NCBI GenBank assembly: GCA_903927265.1
Contig: CAIYMF010000152.1
Span: forward strand, 1-64,000
DNA: 64,000 nucleotides
Reading direction: 5' to 3'
Source: an uncultured bacterium
GTDB taxonomy: Bacteria; Actinomycetota; Actinomycetes; S36-B12; CAIYMF01
The notes under the pieces are model-generated. The model had not been told where the DNA came from, did not search any database, and was given only the letters and a program-made list of their open reading frames with translations. Positions 19,328 through 29,450 of this stretch are shown piece after piece; the stretch's first letter is position 1; each line of letters opens with the position of its first letter. Made by a program: the position numbers and the translations under genes.

Positions 19328-21496
19328 TCACGAATTGCGGGGCGCCCGCCCCACAACCGTCTCCGACAGAGTATCAGGCTCCTCGGCGGCCTCCCACTCA
19401 CGGGACGCCGTACCGGGCACGAGCATGCGACGGAGCCGACGACCTGGCGTGAGACCGGTCACACACGCGTTCTCGACCTCGCTTGCCAATGCCCACGCAC
19501 GGTCACCTTGCACCTGCTCGGCGGTCTCCGGTGCGTAGAGCACGGGGCTGACTTCGGCTGCGAGAGCCCGGACCGGCTCGGCGATCGGAGGCGGCAGATC
19601 ATCACTGATGGGATCGCGCGGATCACCCACGCGGTCGGGCGAAGCATCCGGGGGCAGTCTCATGCCAGCCTCTGTCAGGCACCGCATCGCCCAATTCCAT
19701 GCTCCGATGACACGCCGTTGCGCTGAGCCTCGACCCAGCCGTGCCCGCTCGCGCCGACGGAGCAGCGCGACCAGAAGGAGCCACAGGCCGACGAGCGCCG
19801 CGAGGGTGACCACCATCAGCAGGGTGCGCAGAAGAGAACTGGACGAGGCTGACCCTTGATTCCCCTCCCCTGTCGGACTCGGCGTCGATGACGATGCCGT
19901 CGAACCGCCCGTTGCTGTGGACGACGGTGAGGCAGTCTCTGCTTGAGGTGCCGTCGGTCGCACGTAAGCCGGTCGCCCTGCCTCGCGATCCTGTGGGGAG
20001 GGCTGGAACGCCACCCAGCCGATTCCCGCGAGGCGCGCCTCAGCCCACACACTGGTGTCCGGCCCATGCACCACGGTTCCCGACACCTTCACCTCGGGCA
20101 GAAATCCGATGCACAGGCGAGTGGGAATTCCCCACGACCTCGCAGTCAGCGCAAAGATGGCGGCGTACTGCTCCTGAAAGCCGGTTCGGTCAGCCAGTAC
20201 TAGGTCGTAGTCGTCAAGCGTGCGCCCCGGCCCTTCCAGACCCATATCGCGCGGCGGGGCCGCGGTGTACTTCTTCGCACGCATTGCCTCGGACAGGGCA
20301 ACCAGCCGCGACCACGTCGACGTGCCTGCATCGGCGGCGACCGTCGTCGCCAGTTTCGCCATCGCTGGCGGCAGGGCAGCCGGAAGTTGGGTTGACGGGT
20401 CTCCGCGGACGAGTGATGGCTTTGCGGTTGCCAGCTGCTTGTCCGTGACGACGGGCACCGCGTAGCGCACTTCGAAGCGCTGACCAATGGGCGTAATCGC
20501 AGAAATGATCACTCCCGACAGCGGCTCGACGCGCACCGGACTCGGACCGAGCACCTGCGTCACTCGCTGCGGCACCGGAACCCAGGGGCCCGGCAGTCCG
20601 GCACCCACTTCCAGTTGAATGCGACCCTTCGACACACGACTCGGCGTTCCACCGGGGTCGGGCGCAACGCCTCCATCGGCACCCCGGTAATAGATCGGCA
20701 CGACCCACCCCTCGCCGTTGTACTGGTGCATCGAAATCCAGATGGGTCGGCTGGCCCTGACCGGTGGCAACAGAGTCATGAGTTCGCGCGTGGCTTCATT
20801 GGGCAGGGTCTGCCAGCGAGTCGCTTCGGTCAGCGGGTCACGCACGTCGAAGGGAACCGGCAGCGGCAGCGGTCGTTGCGCACTGACATCCACCAGACGG
20901 GGTGGTTCGTTCATCAGCGCATCCGCGACTTGGCCGGCAGCGAAGGCCACCAGCCCGACGGTCACGAGCGCGACTCCCGACCAGACCACGGCACCCGCCG
21001 AGGGCAGCACGGCCGCAGATCCGCCTCGCCCAGCACCTGTCCAACTGCCGACTACAAACAGCAAGAGCGCAAGAGAAACGGCAACCCCCACTGCGAGCAC
21101 CAACGATCCATCCGATCCGGCAAGCCCAATAAGCAACACCACCATCAGCGCCAGAATCGGTGGAATCACCGCCAACGCCGGCCGCGGAGATGAAACCAGA
21201 AACTGTCCCGCCCACGCACTCGCGGCAATGAATACGGCGATCACCGAGAGCACTCCCGGTGACACGACCGAGGTCACCACCTGACCGGCCACACCCGCTC
21301 CGAGAACTCCGATGAGGCCCACCCATGCGCCAGCGCTGACACAGATGAGTCCGGTGATGATGGCGGCCGGCACCAACAGCAGAGCAGTCGCGCCGATTCC
21401 GATCGACTGCTGGCAGCCGAATGCCACCAACACCACGGGAATCAACGCAACAAGGTGCACTGCCCACTGTTCACCTGTCTTGGCACGGCCGCCCAT
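19328..21496 (-). CDS. DUF3488/transglutaminase-like membrane protein, catalytic triad apparently lost
   Basis: 722 residues. About seven hydrophobic helices (residues 11-190) form the DUF3488/TgpA-like membrane part, followed by an extracytoplasmic domain and a transglutaminase-like core at about 380-505. One more membrane helix lies near 560-590, followed by a cytoplasmic tail. The core is recognisable (ARSWGIPTRLCIGF, GIGWVAFQPSP). However, the catalytic Cys position is Q441 (GFQEQYA), the His position is S482 (SVWAEARL) and the acid position is Q498. It is probably a non-enzymatic member. Its ATG shares a base with the DUF58 stop (TAATG), and moxR lies upstream in the same operon. Confidence 0.82.
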   Translation of the reverse strand: MGGRAKTGEQWAVHLVALIPVVLVAFGCQQSIGIGATALLLVPAAIITGLICVSAGAWVGLIGVLGAGVAGQVVTSVVSPGVLSVIAVFIAASAWAGQFLVSSPRPALAVIPPILALMVVLLIGLAGSDGSLVLAVGVAVSLALLLFVVGSWTGAGRGGSAAVLPSAGAVVWSGVALVTVGLVAFAAGQVADALMNEPPRLVDVSAQRPLPLPVPFDVRDPLTEATRWQTLPNEATRELMTLLPPVRASRPIWISMHQYNGEGWVVPIYYRGADGGVAPDPGGTPSRVSKGRIQLEVGAGLPGPWVPVPQRVTQVLGPSPVRVEPLSGVIISAITPIGQRFEVRYAVPVVTDKQLATAKPSLVRGDPSTQLPAALPPAMAKLATTVAADAGTSTWSRLVALSEAMRAKKYTAAPPRDMGLEGPGRTLDDYDLVLADRTGFQEQYAAIFALTARSWGIPTRLCIGFLPEVKVSGTVVHGPDTSVWAEARLAGIGWVAFQPSPQDREAGRPAYVRPTAPQAETASPSSTATGGSTASSSTPSPTGEGNQGSASSSSLLRTLLMVVTLAALVGLWLLLVALLRRRERARLGRGSAQRRVIGAWNWAMRCLTEAGMRLPPDASPDRVGDPRDPISDDLPPPIAEPVRALAAEVSPVLYAPETAEQVQGDRAWALASEVENACVTGLTPGRRLRRMLVPGTASREWEAAEEPDTLSETVVGRAPRNS

Positions 21497-22563
21497 TACG
21501 GTGCCGCCACGTCAACGAGTGCCCTCGCGTGCGCCACCTCAATGACGCCGCCCATCGGACGTGCCACACCCGGTGATCCGCCCACTCGAACCGTGGTTCG
21601 TGCGCCCCAGGCCGAGCCTGAGGGCCCTCGACTTCCGGTGACCAGCACGACACTTCCCTCATCGAAACGACGAGTCGAACCAACCTCGCTCACGACCTCG
21701 ACGCGGGACAAGAGATCGAGCACACCCGCATGCCGTCCCCCACCGGCACGGGCGGATTCACCCGCCGTCGTCGTGAGGTCAACAGCGATTCCGGTGAGTG
21801 CCGCTGAGATGGCGACTGAGGCGGCCACATCGACGGCTTCCTCGAAATCGCTTGCACTCGCGTACGACGCTGCCGACACGTCGAGGGCCACGTGAACACC
21901 CGGGCGTCGCGATTCGACGTGCTGCTTGACCATCAAGTTTCCGGCTTTGGCCGACGACCGCCAATGAATGTGTCGCGGCTCGTCACCTACGACGTATTCG
22001 CGCAGAGTCGATACGTCGGTATCACCGGACATCACACTGGCGCGCTGCTCACCTTCGCTTCCCAACAGTGACGCCACACTCACCGGATACACCCGCGGAA
22101 TGACGATCACTTCCACGGGAGGCACGCGGGTCACCACCCGGCGCGCAAGCAACCACGCATCGACCCGCTCAACCGCCCATGGCCCCATGAGCAGCGGACC
22201 TCGGCTGCCGGTAGGAATCGCAATCGCAGCCACCGCGGGTAGACCCGGCCGCAAACGCGGAAGGCCGACGACGTCAGGACCTACTCCCCCATGTCGCCTC
22301 AAAAGCATGCCGCTTAGTGGGCGAGCTCCGTGATCAAGTAGCGCGACATCGAGAGTCGCGGGCACGCCGCGAGGCACTCGCAACGCCTCAGGTGGCGTTA
22401 CTTCGACCCGAGTGCGGAAAGCGACAGACAACACCGAGACCAACAAGAGAAACAGTAATCCGCCGGCAACGGCCACGAGTTCTGGAAGTCGCAGTCCGAT
22501 GGCGGCACCGACGACAAACAGGCAAAGGCCACCGATACCGATGCCCCTCGACGACAGTCGCAT
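21496..22563 (-). CDS. DUF58-family protein
   Basis: 355 residues. Two N-terminal hydrophobic helices, then a domain with the DUF58 signature EPRHIHWRSSAKAGNLMVKQ and a von Willebrand A-like strand GVHVALDVSAASYA. DUF58 proteins occur in a conserved trio with MoxR ATPases and transglutaminase-like membrane proteins; the trio is thought to act in envelope protein assembly or stress, but the molecular task is not established. It follows moxR by four bases. Confidence 0.88.
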   Translation of the reverse strand: MRLSSRGIGIGGLCLFVVGAAIGLRLPELVAVAGGLLFLLLVSVLSVAFRTRVEVTPPEALRVPRGVPATLDVALLDHGARPLSGMLLRRHGGVGPDVVGLPRLRPGLPAVAAIAIPTGSRGPLLMGPWAVERVDAWLLARRVVTRVPPVEVIVIPRVYPVSVASLLGSEGEQRASVMSGDTDVSTLREYVVGDEPRHIHWRSSAKAGNLMVKQHVESRRPGVHVALDVSAASYASASDFEEAVDVAASVAISAALTGIAVDLTTTAGESARAGGGRHAGVLDLLSRVEVVSEVGSTRRFDEGSVVLVTGSRGPSGSAWGARTTVRVGGSPGVARPMGGVIEVAHARALVDVAAP

Positions 22564-22567
22564 GGCC

Positions 22568-23518
22568 TCAGGCCTGGGGTGCGGGTGTCGCCGCCACCAC
22601 CCGGCTGATCACCGCGGCACTGGCTCCGAGACCGGCCTCAACATCGGTCAGCAGCAGTCGGTGGGCCAACACGGGAACGGCAAGTCGCTGCACATCACCG
22701 GGGGTGACGTAGTGGCGCCCTTCGGAAGCAGCGAGCACACGCGAGGACCGCAAGAGGCCGACGCTGCCGCGTGGACTCGCACCGAGGCGCACCCCTGGAA
22801 CCGTTCGGGTCGCCGACGTGAGCCGGACGATGTAATCCATGACCGACACGGCAACGTGCACCGACGCTGCGTTGGCCACCATCGCGGCCACATCGGCCTC
22901 ACTCGCCACTGCGGCGAGCGCATCGAGGCGAACCCCACCGTGCAGGTTGGCGAGCACTTGGGTTTCGGCGGCAAGATCGGGGTACCCGACCGACACCATC
23001 ATCAGGAAGCGATCGACCTGCGCTTCGGGCAACGGGAACGTACCGTCCATCTCGACCGGGTTCTGTGTCGCGATCACCATGAACGGCGAAGGCACGGTGT
23101 ACGACACCCCATCGACGGTGACGGTGCGTTCCTCCATCACCTCTAACAACGCACTTTGGGTGCGCGGCGACGCCCGGTTGATCTCGTCAGCCAACACCAC
23201 GTGCGCAAAAATCGGGCCTGGGTGAAACTCAAAGCGGCCCGCATCCTGGCGGAATACCGAGACACCGGTGACGTCACTGGGCAGCAGGTCGGGCGTGAAC
23301 TGAATGCGGTGCCACGACATTCCCAGCGTGGCCGCGATACTGCGCGCGAGCGACGTCTTTCCTACGCCCGGCACATCTTCGATCAACAGATGACCCTCGG
23401 CCAGCAGACAGACCAGTGAGAGATCGATGACCTCGGCCTTGCCCTGAATGAAACCGGCGATGTTCGTAGCTACGGTGCGAAAGTGCGATTGAAACTGCGC
23501 GGCCTCTTCCGGAGTCAT
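22568..23518 (-). CDS. MoxR-family AAA+ ATPase
   Basis: 316 residues, the usual MoxR size. Walker A is EDVPGVGKTSLA, Walker B is VVLADEINRASP, and sensor 1 is MVIATQNPVEMDGTFPLPEAQ. A C-terminal lid domain follows (RLGASPRGSVGLLRSSRVLAA). MoxR ATPases are chaperone-like partners of DUF58/VWA proteins. It is the first gene of the three-gene operon; near-identical direct repeats lie 58-118 bases upstream of its start. Confidence 0.92.
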   Translation of the reverse strand: MTPEEAAQFQSHFRTVATNIAGFIQGKAEVIDLSLVCLLAEGHLLIEDVPGVGKTSLARSIAATLGMSWHRIQFTPDLLPSDVTGVSVFRQDAGRFEFHPGPIFAHVVLADEINRASPRTQSALLEVMEERTVTVDGVSYTVPSPFMVIATQNPVEMDGTFPLPEAQVDRFLMMVSVGYPDLAAETQVLANLHGGVRLDALAAVASEADVAAMVANAASVHVAVSVMDYIVRLTSATRTVPGVRLGASPRGSVGLLRSSRVLAASEGRHYVTPGDVQRLAVPVLAHRLLLTDVEAGLGASAAVISRVVAATPAPQA

Positions 23519-23575
23519 GCCGTGAATCTACCTGATGGATCGCAGCCAACAGGTGCGCGGAGAGAGCGAGTAGCA

Positions 23576-23636
23576 CTCGTCACTGAGTCCCGCTGCGATG
23601 ATGGGAGCCAGTACCCCTCGTCACTGCGTCCCGCTG
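23576..23636 (-). repeat. Pair of 20-base direct repeats upstream of moxR
   Basis: CTCGTCACTGAGTCCCGCTG at 23576-23595 and the same sequence with one change (C for A at base 11) at 23617-23636, 41 bases apart start to start, about four helical turns. They lie in the 278-base non-coding stretch before the moxR operon, so a binding site for a regulator is possible. I recognise no known operator. Confidence 0.5.
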
Positions 23637-23796
23637 ACGTTTCCTCGGGCTCTGACTCGGATCGTTGCTCGGGCTTTCGCTCCCGCACATGGGACTCGTT
23701 CTGTGAGCAGTAACGACCGGATTCGGGCCCTTTTTGCTCATAGAAAGGACGTGCAGACAGCATCGGAAGGACGGCTCTCAGCAGCGCTCGGAGGTC

Positions 23797-24729
23797 TCAA
23801 TTCGTCAGCAGGGCGCGGGCTTGGGCGACATCGAGCGCCATCTGTTCTATCAGCGCATCGATCGAGTCGAAGGCTTCCATCGAACGAAGGCGCGCAACGA
23901 AGTCAACGGCAACGTCGTGGCCATAGAGGTCAAGATCACCTCCCGCATCAATTGCGTAGGCCTCAACTCGGCGAGGTACCTCATCGAACGTCGGATTGGT
24001 TCCGACCGACACCGCGGCCGGCCAACGCTGAGAGTTCGCGCCGTAAGGATCGGCGATGAGCCACGCGGCATACACGCCGTCGGCGGGAATCGACGGGTTG
24101 CCCGTCAATCCGAGGTTCGCGGTCGGATATCCCAATTCGCGACCTCGGTGCTCACCGTGCACGACGGTTCCTTCAACTCGATGGGGACGAGTGAGCGTCT
24201 GTGCCGCCTCGTCGACATTGCCCTGCGCGAGGAGCGAACGCACCCGCGTTGACGACACCGCTCCGGTGGCATCGGCAGCGAGAGTCACAGGCCGCACAGT
24301 GAACCCTCGCTCCACTCCGAGCGCGGCGAGTTCAGCGACTCCACCGGCTGCCCGGCGGCCGAAGCGGAAGTTTTCGCCCACCACAATGCATTGGGCATGT
24401 TCGCGATCGACCAGTACGTGGTCGACAAACTCCTCAGGGGTGAGGTGCGACAGTGTCTCGTCGAAGGTGAGCACATCAACCCGATCGGCCCCGGCTTCTT
24501 CCAACAGGTGCACTCGTTGGGCAACCGTCGCTAAGGACACCGGAGCGGACTGCGGACGTAGAACCGCCATCGGATGCGGATCGAAGGTCACCACGATCAG
24601 CGGAACCCCGCGCGCATCGGCTTCGGCACGCGCCACGGACAGCACCACGCGATGTCCTCGGTGCACGCCGTCAAAAACGCCGATGCTGACGACTGAGCCG
24701 CCGCTGCTCGGTTCCGTGGACATAAGCAC
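23797..24729 (-). CDS. ribF: Bifunctional riboflavin kinase/FAD synthetase
   Basis: 310 residues. The N-terminal nucleotidyl transferase has SIGVFDGVHRGHR and VVTFDPHP, with VVGENFRFGRRAAG for the FAD synthetase. The C-terminal flavokinase has GRELGYPTANLGL, DGVYAAWL and VSVGTNPTF. Together they make FMN and FAD from riboflavin. It follows truB in the classic infB-rbfA-truB-ribF order. A second Met two codons in (24723) is an alternative start. Confidence 0.94.
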   Translation of the reverse strand: MLMSTEPSSGGSVVSIGVFDGVHRGHRVVLSVARAEADARGVPLIVVTFDPHPMAVLRPQSAPVSLATVAQRVHLLEEAGADRVDVLTFDETLSHLTPEEFVDHVLVDREHAQCIVVGENFRFGRRAAGGVAELAALGVERGFTVRPVTLAADATGAVSSTRVRSLLAQGNVDEAAQTLTRPHRVEGTVVHGEHRGRELGYPTANLGLTGNPSIPADGVYAAWLIADPYGANSQRWPAAVSVGTNPTFDEVPRRVEAYAIDAGGDLDLYGHDVAVDFVARLRSMEAFDSIDALIEQMALDVAQARALLTN

Positions 24730-24749
24730 AGCCTGCCAGAGCCACCCCG

Positions 24750-25646
24750 TTAGTCGGGCAGCACCATCCGGTGCACCAACGTGCCTTCAACCGCGTCACT
24801 TACTGCCAGCAGTCGTCCGTCGGGCGCGAAGACAGCAACGATGCCCGTGAGTTGGGGATCGACTGAGATGCGTACGCCGCTGGCCACGGCCGTGGCCTGA
24901 TTCTCATCAACCTCAAGAACCGCGAATTCAGTGCGCGCCACATCAGCGAACGCCAGCACCCGCGCAGGTTCGGGCGGGTCCGCCAGCAGTGCGTCGAGTG
25001 GTTGCGCCTGCTCAATCGTGTATCGCCCCACCCGAGTACGACGCAGAGCCGTCAGATGCCCGCCCACTCCCAGCGCGATGCCAGCATCGCGCGCGATCGC
25101 CCGAACGTACGTTCCACTGGAACACACAACGCGCACATCGACGTCAGTGACCGCAACCCCATCGACACGACCATGGCGCACGGGCCCGGCCTCAAGAAGC
25201 GACACGTGAACCTCTCGGGCCGCCAATTCAACGTCTTCCCCCGACCTGACCCGCTCGTGTGCCCGGCGCCCGTCGACCTTGATAGCGCTCACGGACGAAG
25301 GTCGCTGCCAGATAGTGCCTCGCTGGGGCGCCAGCGCCGACTCGACAGCCGCGTCATCAAGGAAAGCTCCGACGGCCGACACCACATCGCCGGTCGCATC
25401 ATCGGAATGGGTTGCGATGCCCAACCGAATGGTGGCGATGTATTCCTTGTCAGTCAGCGCCAGCATTCCGAGCAGTCGCGTCGCCCGACCCACGCCACAC
25501 ACCAACACCCCAGTGGCCATCGGATCAAGGGTGCCCGCGTGACCAACCCGGCGAGTAGACAGAACTCGGCGCAGACGCGCTACGACATCATGCGACGTCA
25601 GCCCGACGGGCTTGTCGATGATCACGAGCCCTTCGGCCGTTGGCAT
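24750..25646 (-). CDS. truB: tRNA pseudouridine(55) synthase
   Basis: 298 residues from ATG 25646; an in-frame stretch upstream overlaps rbfA and reads as a repetitive Thr-rich peptide, so it is rejected. Motifs: GLVIIDKPVGLTSHDVV at the N-terminus and the catalytic aspartate in GHAGTLDPMATGVLVCGVG. An actinobacterial TruB C-terminal domain and PUA-like end follow. It makes pseudouridine 55 in the T-loop. It starts 7 bases after rbfA. Confidence 0.95.
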   Translation of the reverse strand: MPTAEGLVIIDKPVGLTSHDVVARLRRVLSTRRVGHAGTLDPMATGVLVCGVGRATRLLGMLALTDKEYIATIRLGIATHSDDATGDVVSAVGAFLDDAAVESALAPQRGTIWQRPSSVSAIKVDGRRAHERVRSGEDVELAAREVHVSLLEAGPVRHGRVDGVAVTDVDVRVVCSSGTYVRAIARDAGIALGVGGHLTALRRTRVGRYTIEQAQPLDALLADPPEPARVLAFADVARTEFAVLEVDENQATAVASGVRISVDPQLTGIVAVFAPDGRLLAVSDAVEGTLVHRMVLPD

Positions 25647-25653
25647 GGGCGAT

Positions 25654-26142
25654 TCAGTTCTCGTCGTCGAACTCGTCAAGCGACTCATCGTCATCGTCGT
25701 CGTCGTCGTCGTCGTCATCGTCGTCTCGAGGCACCCGATACGGGTCGGCCTCCCCGGCCGGTGTCGCTCGAGCGGCTTGCTCATGCACGCGAGCATCGGA
25801 CTCGGCCGCGACTCTCAACAATTCATCGATGTGAGCGGCGGTCTCAGGAACCGCATCAGCAATGAACGCGATGGTGGGCGTGTAGCGCACGCCGGTTTGC
25901 TTTCCGACCTCGCTTCGAATGACGCCGCGCGCCGATTCCAGAGCGACGGCCGTCTCGGCCTTCTCACGGTCGTCACCGAAGACCGTGTAGAAGATGGTGG
26001 CGTCGTGCAGGTCATGCGTGATCCGCACATCGGTGATCGTGACGAAGCCGAGCCGCGGATCCTTGATCCGCCGCTCGAGCATCTCCGCCACGATCACCTG
26101 AATGCGATCTGCAAGCTTGGCCGCACGCTGTTTGTCGCCCAT
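25654..26142 (-). CDS. rbfA: Ribosome-binding factor A with a poly-aspartate tail
   Basis: 162 residues. The KH-like core (residues 1-115) is typical: [27 protein letters not shown], with the C-terminal helix HIDELLRVA. RbfA helps mature the 16S rRNA 5' end and aids cold adaptation. After residue about 135 the protein carries an acidic tail with 13 consecutive aspartates, then [10 protein letters not shown]; this tail is not part of the family fold. Confidence 0.94.
   Translation of the reverse strand: MGDKQRAAKLADRIQVIVAEMLERRIKDPRLGFVTITDVRITHDLHDATIFYTVFGDDREKAETAVALESARGVIRSEVGKQTGVRYTPTIAFIADAVPETAAHIDELLRVAAESDARVHEQAARATPAGEADPYRVPRDDDDDDDDDDDDDESLDEFDDEN
25687..25725 (-). repeat. Trinucleotide repeat encoding 13 Asp in rbfA
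   Basis: Thirteen GAC/GAT codons in a row (ten GAC, three GAT) read on the minus strand, with a central run of seven identical GAC codons. Such runs are prone to copy-number change by slippage; length changes in whole codons would keep the frame. Confidence 0.9.
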
Positions 26143-26157
26143 GGTCGAACCCTTCGA

Positions 26158-28959
26158 TCAGGCGCGCGGCTTCTCGCGCAATTCATACGTCTCGATTACG
26201 TCATCGACCTTGAGGTCGTTGTAACTTCCGAGACCGATACCGCACTCGTAGCCGTCGCGAACCTCGGTGACATCGTCCTTGAACCGACGCAGTGACTCGA
26301 TCGTTGCGCTCTCGACAACAACCGCACCGTCTCGGATGAGTCGGGCCTTCGAGTTGCGTCGGATCTCGCCGCCACGCACGAGACATCCGGCGATGGTGCC
26401 GAACTTGCTCGACTTGAACACTTCACGAACCTCGGCAGTTCCGAGCTGCACCTCTTCAAACTCGGGCTTGAGCATGCCCTTGAGTGCCGCCTCGATCTCA
26501 TCGAGCGCCTGGTAGATGACCGTGTAGTAACGGATGTCGATACCCTCGCGGTCGGCCAGTTCGCGTACGCGCCCTTCGGCCCGCACGTTGAAGCCGATGA
26601 TGACCGCATCAGAGGCCGCCGCCAACATGACGTTGGTTTCGGTAATGGCACCCACGCCACGGTCGATGACGCGCAAGTCGACTTCCTCGCCCACATCGAT
26701 CTTGAGCAAGGCATCTTCGAGTGCTTCGACTGAACCGGACACGTCGCCCTTGAGGATGAGCTTGAGTTCTTGAACCTGGCCCTTTTCGACCGATGACAGA
26801 AACTCTTCCAGGGTGCGCTTGGGTCGCATCTTCGCCAGTTGAGCATTGCGCTCGCGTGCCTGACGCGACTGGGCGATCTGCCGAGCGACGCGGTCCTCGG
26901 AAACAACAAGGAATGAGTCGCCCGCACCCGGAACTGCTGTCAGCCCCAGCACCTGCACCGCACGCGACGGTCCGGCCGATTCAAGTGCGTCACCGTTTTC
27001 GTCGAGCATGGCGCGAACGCGACCGAAGGCATCACCGGCAACAATGGAATCTCCGGGGTGGAGAGTTCCGCGCTGCACCAGCACCGTGGCCACCGGGCCA
27101 CGACCCCGGTCGAGGTGTGCTTCGATCGCCACACCCTGTGCGTCCTGATGCGGGTTGGCACGCAGGTCGAGGGCAGCATCGGCGGTCAACAACACCGCTT
27201 CAAGCAAGTCCTTGATACCGGTTCCGGCCTTGGCTGACACATCGACGAACATCGTGTCGCCACCGAACTCCTCAGCCACCAATCCGTACTCGGTGAGTTG
27301 CGAACGCACCTTGGTGGGGTCGGCGCCTTCCTTGTCGACCTTGTTGACGGCAACAACGATCGGAACGCCAGCGGCCTGCGCGTGGTTGAGCGCTTCCACC
27401 GTCTGCGGCTTCACCCCGTCGTCTGCTGCCACCACAAGAATGGCGATGTCGGTGACCTGAGCACCACGCGCACGCATGGCGGTGAACGCCTCGTGACCCG
27501 GGGTGTCAATGAAGGTGATGGCACGTTCGATGCCATCGTGAGGTGCGATGACCTGGTAGGCACCGATGTGCTGGGTGATGCCACCGGCTTCGCGTCCCAT
27601 GACGTTGGTGTCACGAATCGCGTCGAGCAGTTTGGTCTTTCCGTGGTCGACGTGACCCATGACGGTGACAACCGGAGGTCGAGCCTCGAGGTCGTCGTCG
27701 TCGCCTTCGTCTTCACCGAACTCAAGATCGAATCGACCGAGCAGTTCGCGGTCTTCTTCCTCAGCCGAGACAACCTGAACGTCGTAGTTCAACTCGGTGC
27801 CGAGCAAGCGCAGTGTGTCGTCGTCAACTGACTGCGTGGCTGTGAGCATTTCGCCGAGCTTGACCATCGCCGCAACCAACGCTGCCGGGTTGGCACCGAT
27901 CTTGTCGGCGAAGTCGGTGAGCGACGCACCACGAGGCAACCGAATGGTCTCGCCGCGACCCACCGGCACATTCATGCCACCCAGGGTCGGTGCCGCCATG
28001 TTGTCGAACTCTTGGCGCTTCGCACGCTTGCTCTTGCGCCCACGGGCAGGACGACCACCAGGACGACCGAATGCACCGGCCGTACCGCCGCGGCCGGGGC
28101 CACCGCCAGGACGACCGCCACCGCCGCCACCAGGACCACCGGGGCCACCAGGACCACCACCGGGAGCGCCGCCACCGGGACGACCGGCGTACCCACCGCC
28201 GCCACCACCGGGACGACCAGCACCACCGCCACCACCAGGACCACCAGGACCACCAGGACGACCACCGCCGCCGGGACCACCAGGACCACCAGGACGACCG
28301 GGCGCCGCCGGCCGCTGGGGCCGAGGCGGCATCATGCCGGGGTTGGGTCGAGGTGCACCGGGAACTCCGCCCGGAGCAGCCGGACGAGGTGCTGACTTAT
28401 CGGTAAAGGGGTTGTTGCCCGGGCGCGCCGTGCTGCGCATTCCGGAACCGCCGCTGAAGGGGTTGTTACCCGGGCGCGGACCGGTGGGGCGCGGAGGTAC
28501 CGTGCCAGGAGTGGGCGTCGCCGTAGCAGCCTCAGCAGCGGCTGCAGCCGCTGCCGCCGCGACAGCGACGGAAGGCTCAGGCTCAACGATGGCCGGGGCC
28601 TGGGATTCGCCACTGGCAGCGGGCGCCTCAGGGGCGGTTGTCACTTCGCTGACGACCGGTGCCGCCACGTCGACGACGGGTACAGGGGGTGCTTCGGATA
28701 CGACCGTCAGCGGCACCTGCTCAACGACCGACACAGAAGCATCGTCGCCTTCAGCGGGCTTGGGCTTGGCTGGCGCCTTCTTGGCCGGCTTGGGGCCGGG
28801 GGCGTCGGGGAAAGCATCACGTAGCTTGCGAACAACAGGAGCCTCGATGGTGGACGACGCCGAACGGACGAACTCCCCCAGTTCCTGGAGCTTGGCTACG
28901 GCCACCTTGCTCTCAATACCGAGCTCTTTGGCGACCTCGTAGACCCGGACCTTGGACAC
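26158..28959 (-). CDS. infB: Translation initiation factor IF-2
   Basis: 933 residues. The N-terminal IF2_N domain starts [16 protein letters not shown] long Ala/Pro then Gly/Pro-rich region follows, ending in a basic [11 protein letters not shown] stretch. The GTPase domain has [22 protein letters not shown] and NKVDKEGA; the C-terminal domains bind fMet-tRNA. IF-2 brings initiator tRNA to the 30S subunit and promotes subunit joining. The rbfA start lies 15 bases after its stop. A 164-base spacer separates it from ylxR, so infB may have its own promoter as well. Confidence 0.96.
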   Translation of the reverse strand: MSKVRVYEVAKELGIESKVAVAKLQELGEFVRSASSTIEAPVVRKLRDAFPDAPGPKPAKKAPAKPKPAEGDDASVSVVEQVPLTVVSEAPPVPVVDVAAPVVSEVTTAPEAPAASGESQAPAIVEPEPSVAVAAAAAAAAAEAATATPTPGTVPPRPTGPRPGNNPFSGGSGMRSTARPGNNPFTDKSAPRPAAPGGVPGAPRPNPGMMPPRPQRPAAPGRPGGPGGPGGGGRPGGPGGPGGGGGAGRPGGGGGGYAGRPGGGAPGGGPGGPGGPGGGGGGRPGGGPGRGGTAGAFGRPGGRPARGRKSKRAKRQEFDNMAAPTLGGMNVPVGRGETIRLPRGASLTDFADKIGANPAALVAAMVKLGEMLTATQSVDDDTLRLLGTELNYDVQVVSAEEEDRELLGRFDLEFGEDEGDDDDLEARPPVVTVMGHVDHGKTKLLDAIRDTNVMGREAGGITQHIGAYQVIAPHDGIERAITFIDTPGHEAFTAMRARGAQVTDIAILVVAADDGVKPQTVEALNHAQAAGVPIVVAVNKVDKEGADPTKVRSQLTEYGLVAEEFGGDTMFVDVSAKAGTGIKDLLEAVLLTADAALDLRANPHQDAQGVAIEAHLDRGRGPVATVLVQRGTLHPGDSIVAGDAFGRVRAMLDENGDALESAGPSRAVQVLGLTAVPGAGDSFLVVSEDRVARQIAQSRQARERNAQLAKMRPKRTLEEFLSSVEKGQVQELKLILKGDVSGSVEALEDALLKIDVGEEVDLRVIDRGVGAITETNVMLAAASDAVIIGFNVRAEGRVRELADREGIDIRYYTVIYQALDEIEAALKGMLKPEFEEVQLGTAEVREVFKSSKFGTIAGCLVRGGEIRRNSKARLIRDGAVVVESATIESLRRFKDDVTEVRDGYECGIGLGSYNDLKVDDVIETYELREKPRA
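28030..28330 (-). repeat. Gly/Pro/Arg low-complexity region in infB
   Basis: About 100 codons made almost only of Gly, Pro, Arg and Ala, with the units GGPGG, GRPGG and GGGGG in irregular tandem. At DNA level this is a run of CCACCAGGA and CCGCCACC-like words. Long disordered linkers are normal in actinobacterial IF-2, but the internal repetition is strong. Confidence 0.85.
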
Positions 28960-29123
28960 GTCTCTCTCGTTCCTGGCCCGAGCCTGTTGTCAGGCGGGCC
29001 TACTCGTGGGGCGGCTTCATCGGTGCATGCTCATCGGAGGTTCATTTCCCTGCGCTCCGAACCTTGTCGTCGGGACTTTGGAGTGTGCGGTAGTCGTACC
29101 GTGCGGTCGTGCCATGGTGCTGT

Positions 29124-29450
29124 CTATCCGGCTTCCGAGCCAATCAGCGCGTGCAGCGCAGTCAGATCAAGCGGCCCCGCGACCCGTAAGGCCCGCGGGA
29201 ACGCCCGACGGCGCTCAGCGAGATTGAGACACTCATACCGCGGATGCAGATGCGCACCACGGCCCGGTGCCCGGTGACGGAGGTCGGGTACGAGAACCAC
29301 TTGGTCCCCATCCGCGGCCACTACCACCCTCAGCAGTTCGGACGAAGCAGACCTTTTCCGACAGCCCACACAGGTGCGCACCGGCGTTAAACCGCGCGCG
29401 CCGGTGGGAACCGGACGATCTACCGGTTCAAAGTCTACCCCGTCGGTCAC
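29124..29450 (-). CDS. ylxR: YlxR (DUF448) RNA-binding-type protein
   Basis: 108 residues. The YlxR signature [11 protein letters not shown] is present, followed by LLRVVV and the [26 protein letters not shown] helix. YlxR is a small nucleoid or RNA-binding protein, always between nusA and infB; its function is only partly known. Its ATG overlaps the nusA stop (ATGA), so it is translated with nusA. Confidence 0.93.
   Translation of the reverse strand: MTDGVDFEPVDRPVPTGARGLTPVRTCVGCRKRSASSELLRVVVAADGDQVVLVPDLRHRAPGRGAHLHPRYECLNLAERRRAFPRALRVAGPLDLTALHALIGSEAG

Noticed and set aside
23515-23763. Small minus-strand frame of 82 residues before moxR
   Set aside because: No ribosome binding site, highly charged and Ser-rich composition, and overlap with the direct repeats; treated as non-coding leader.
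27797-28942. Long plus-strand reading frame of Pro/Gly-rich protein
   Set aside because: It is the complement of the Gly/Pro-rich region of infB. The frame is open only because that repeat is low in stop codons; no ribosome binding site or family match.
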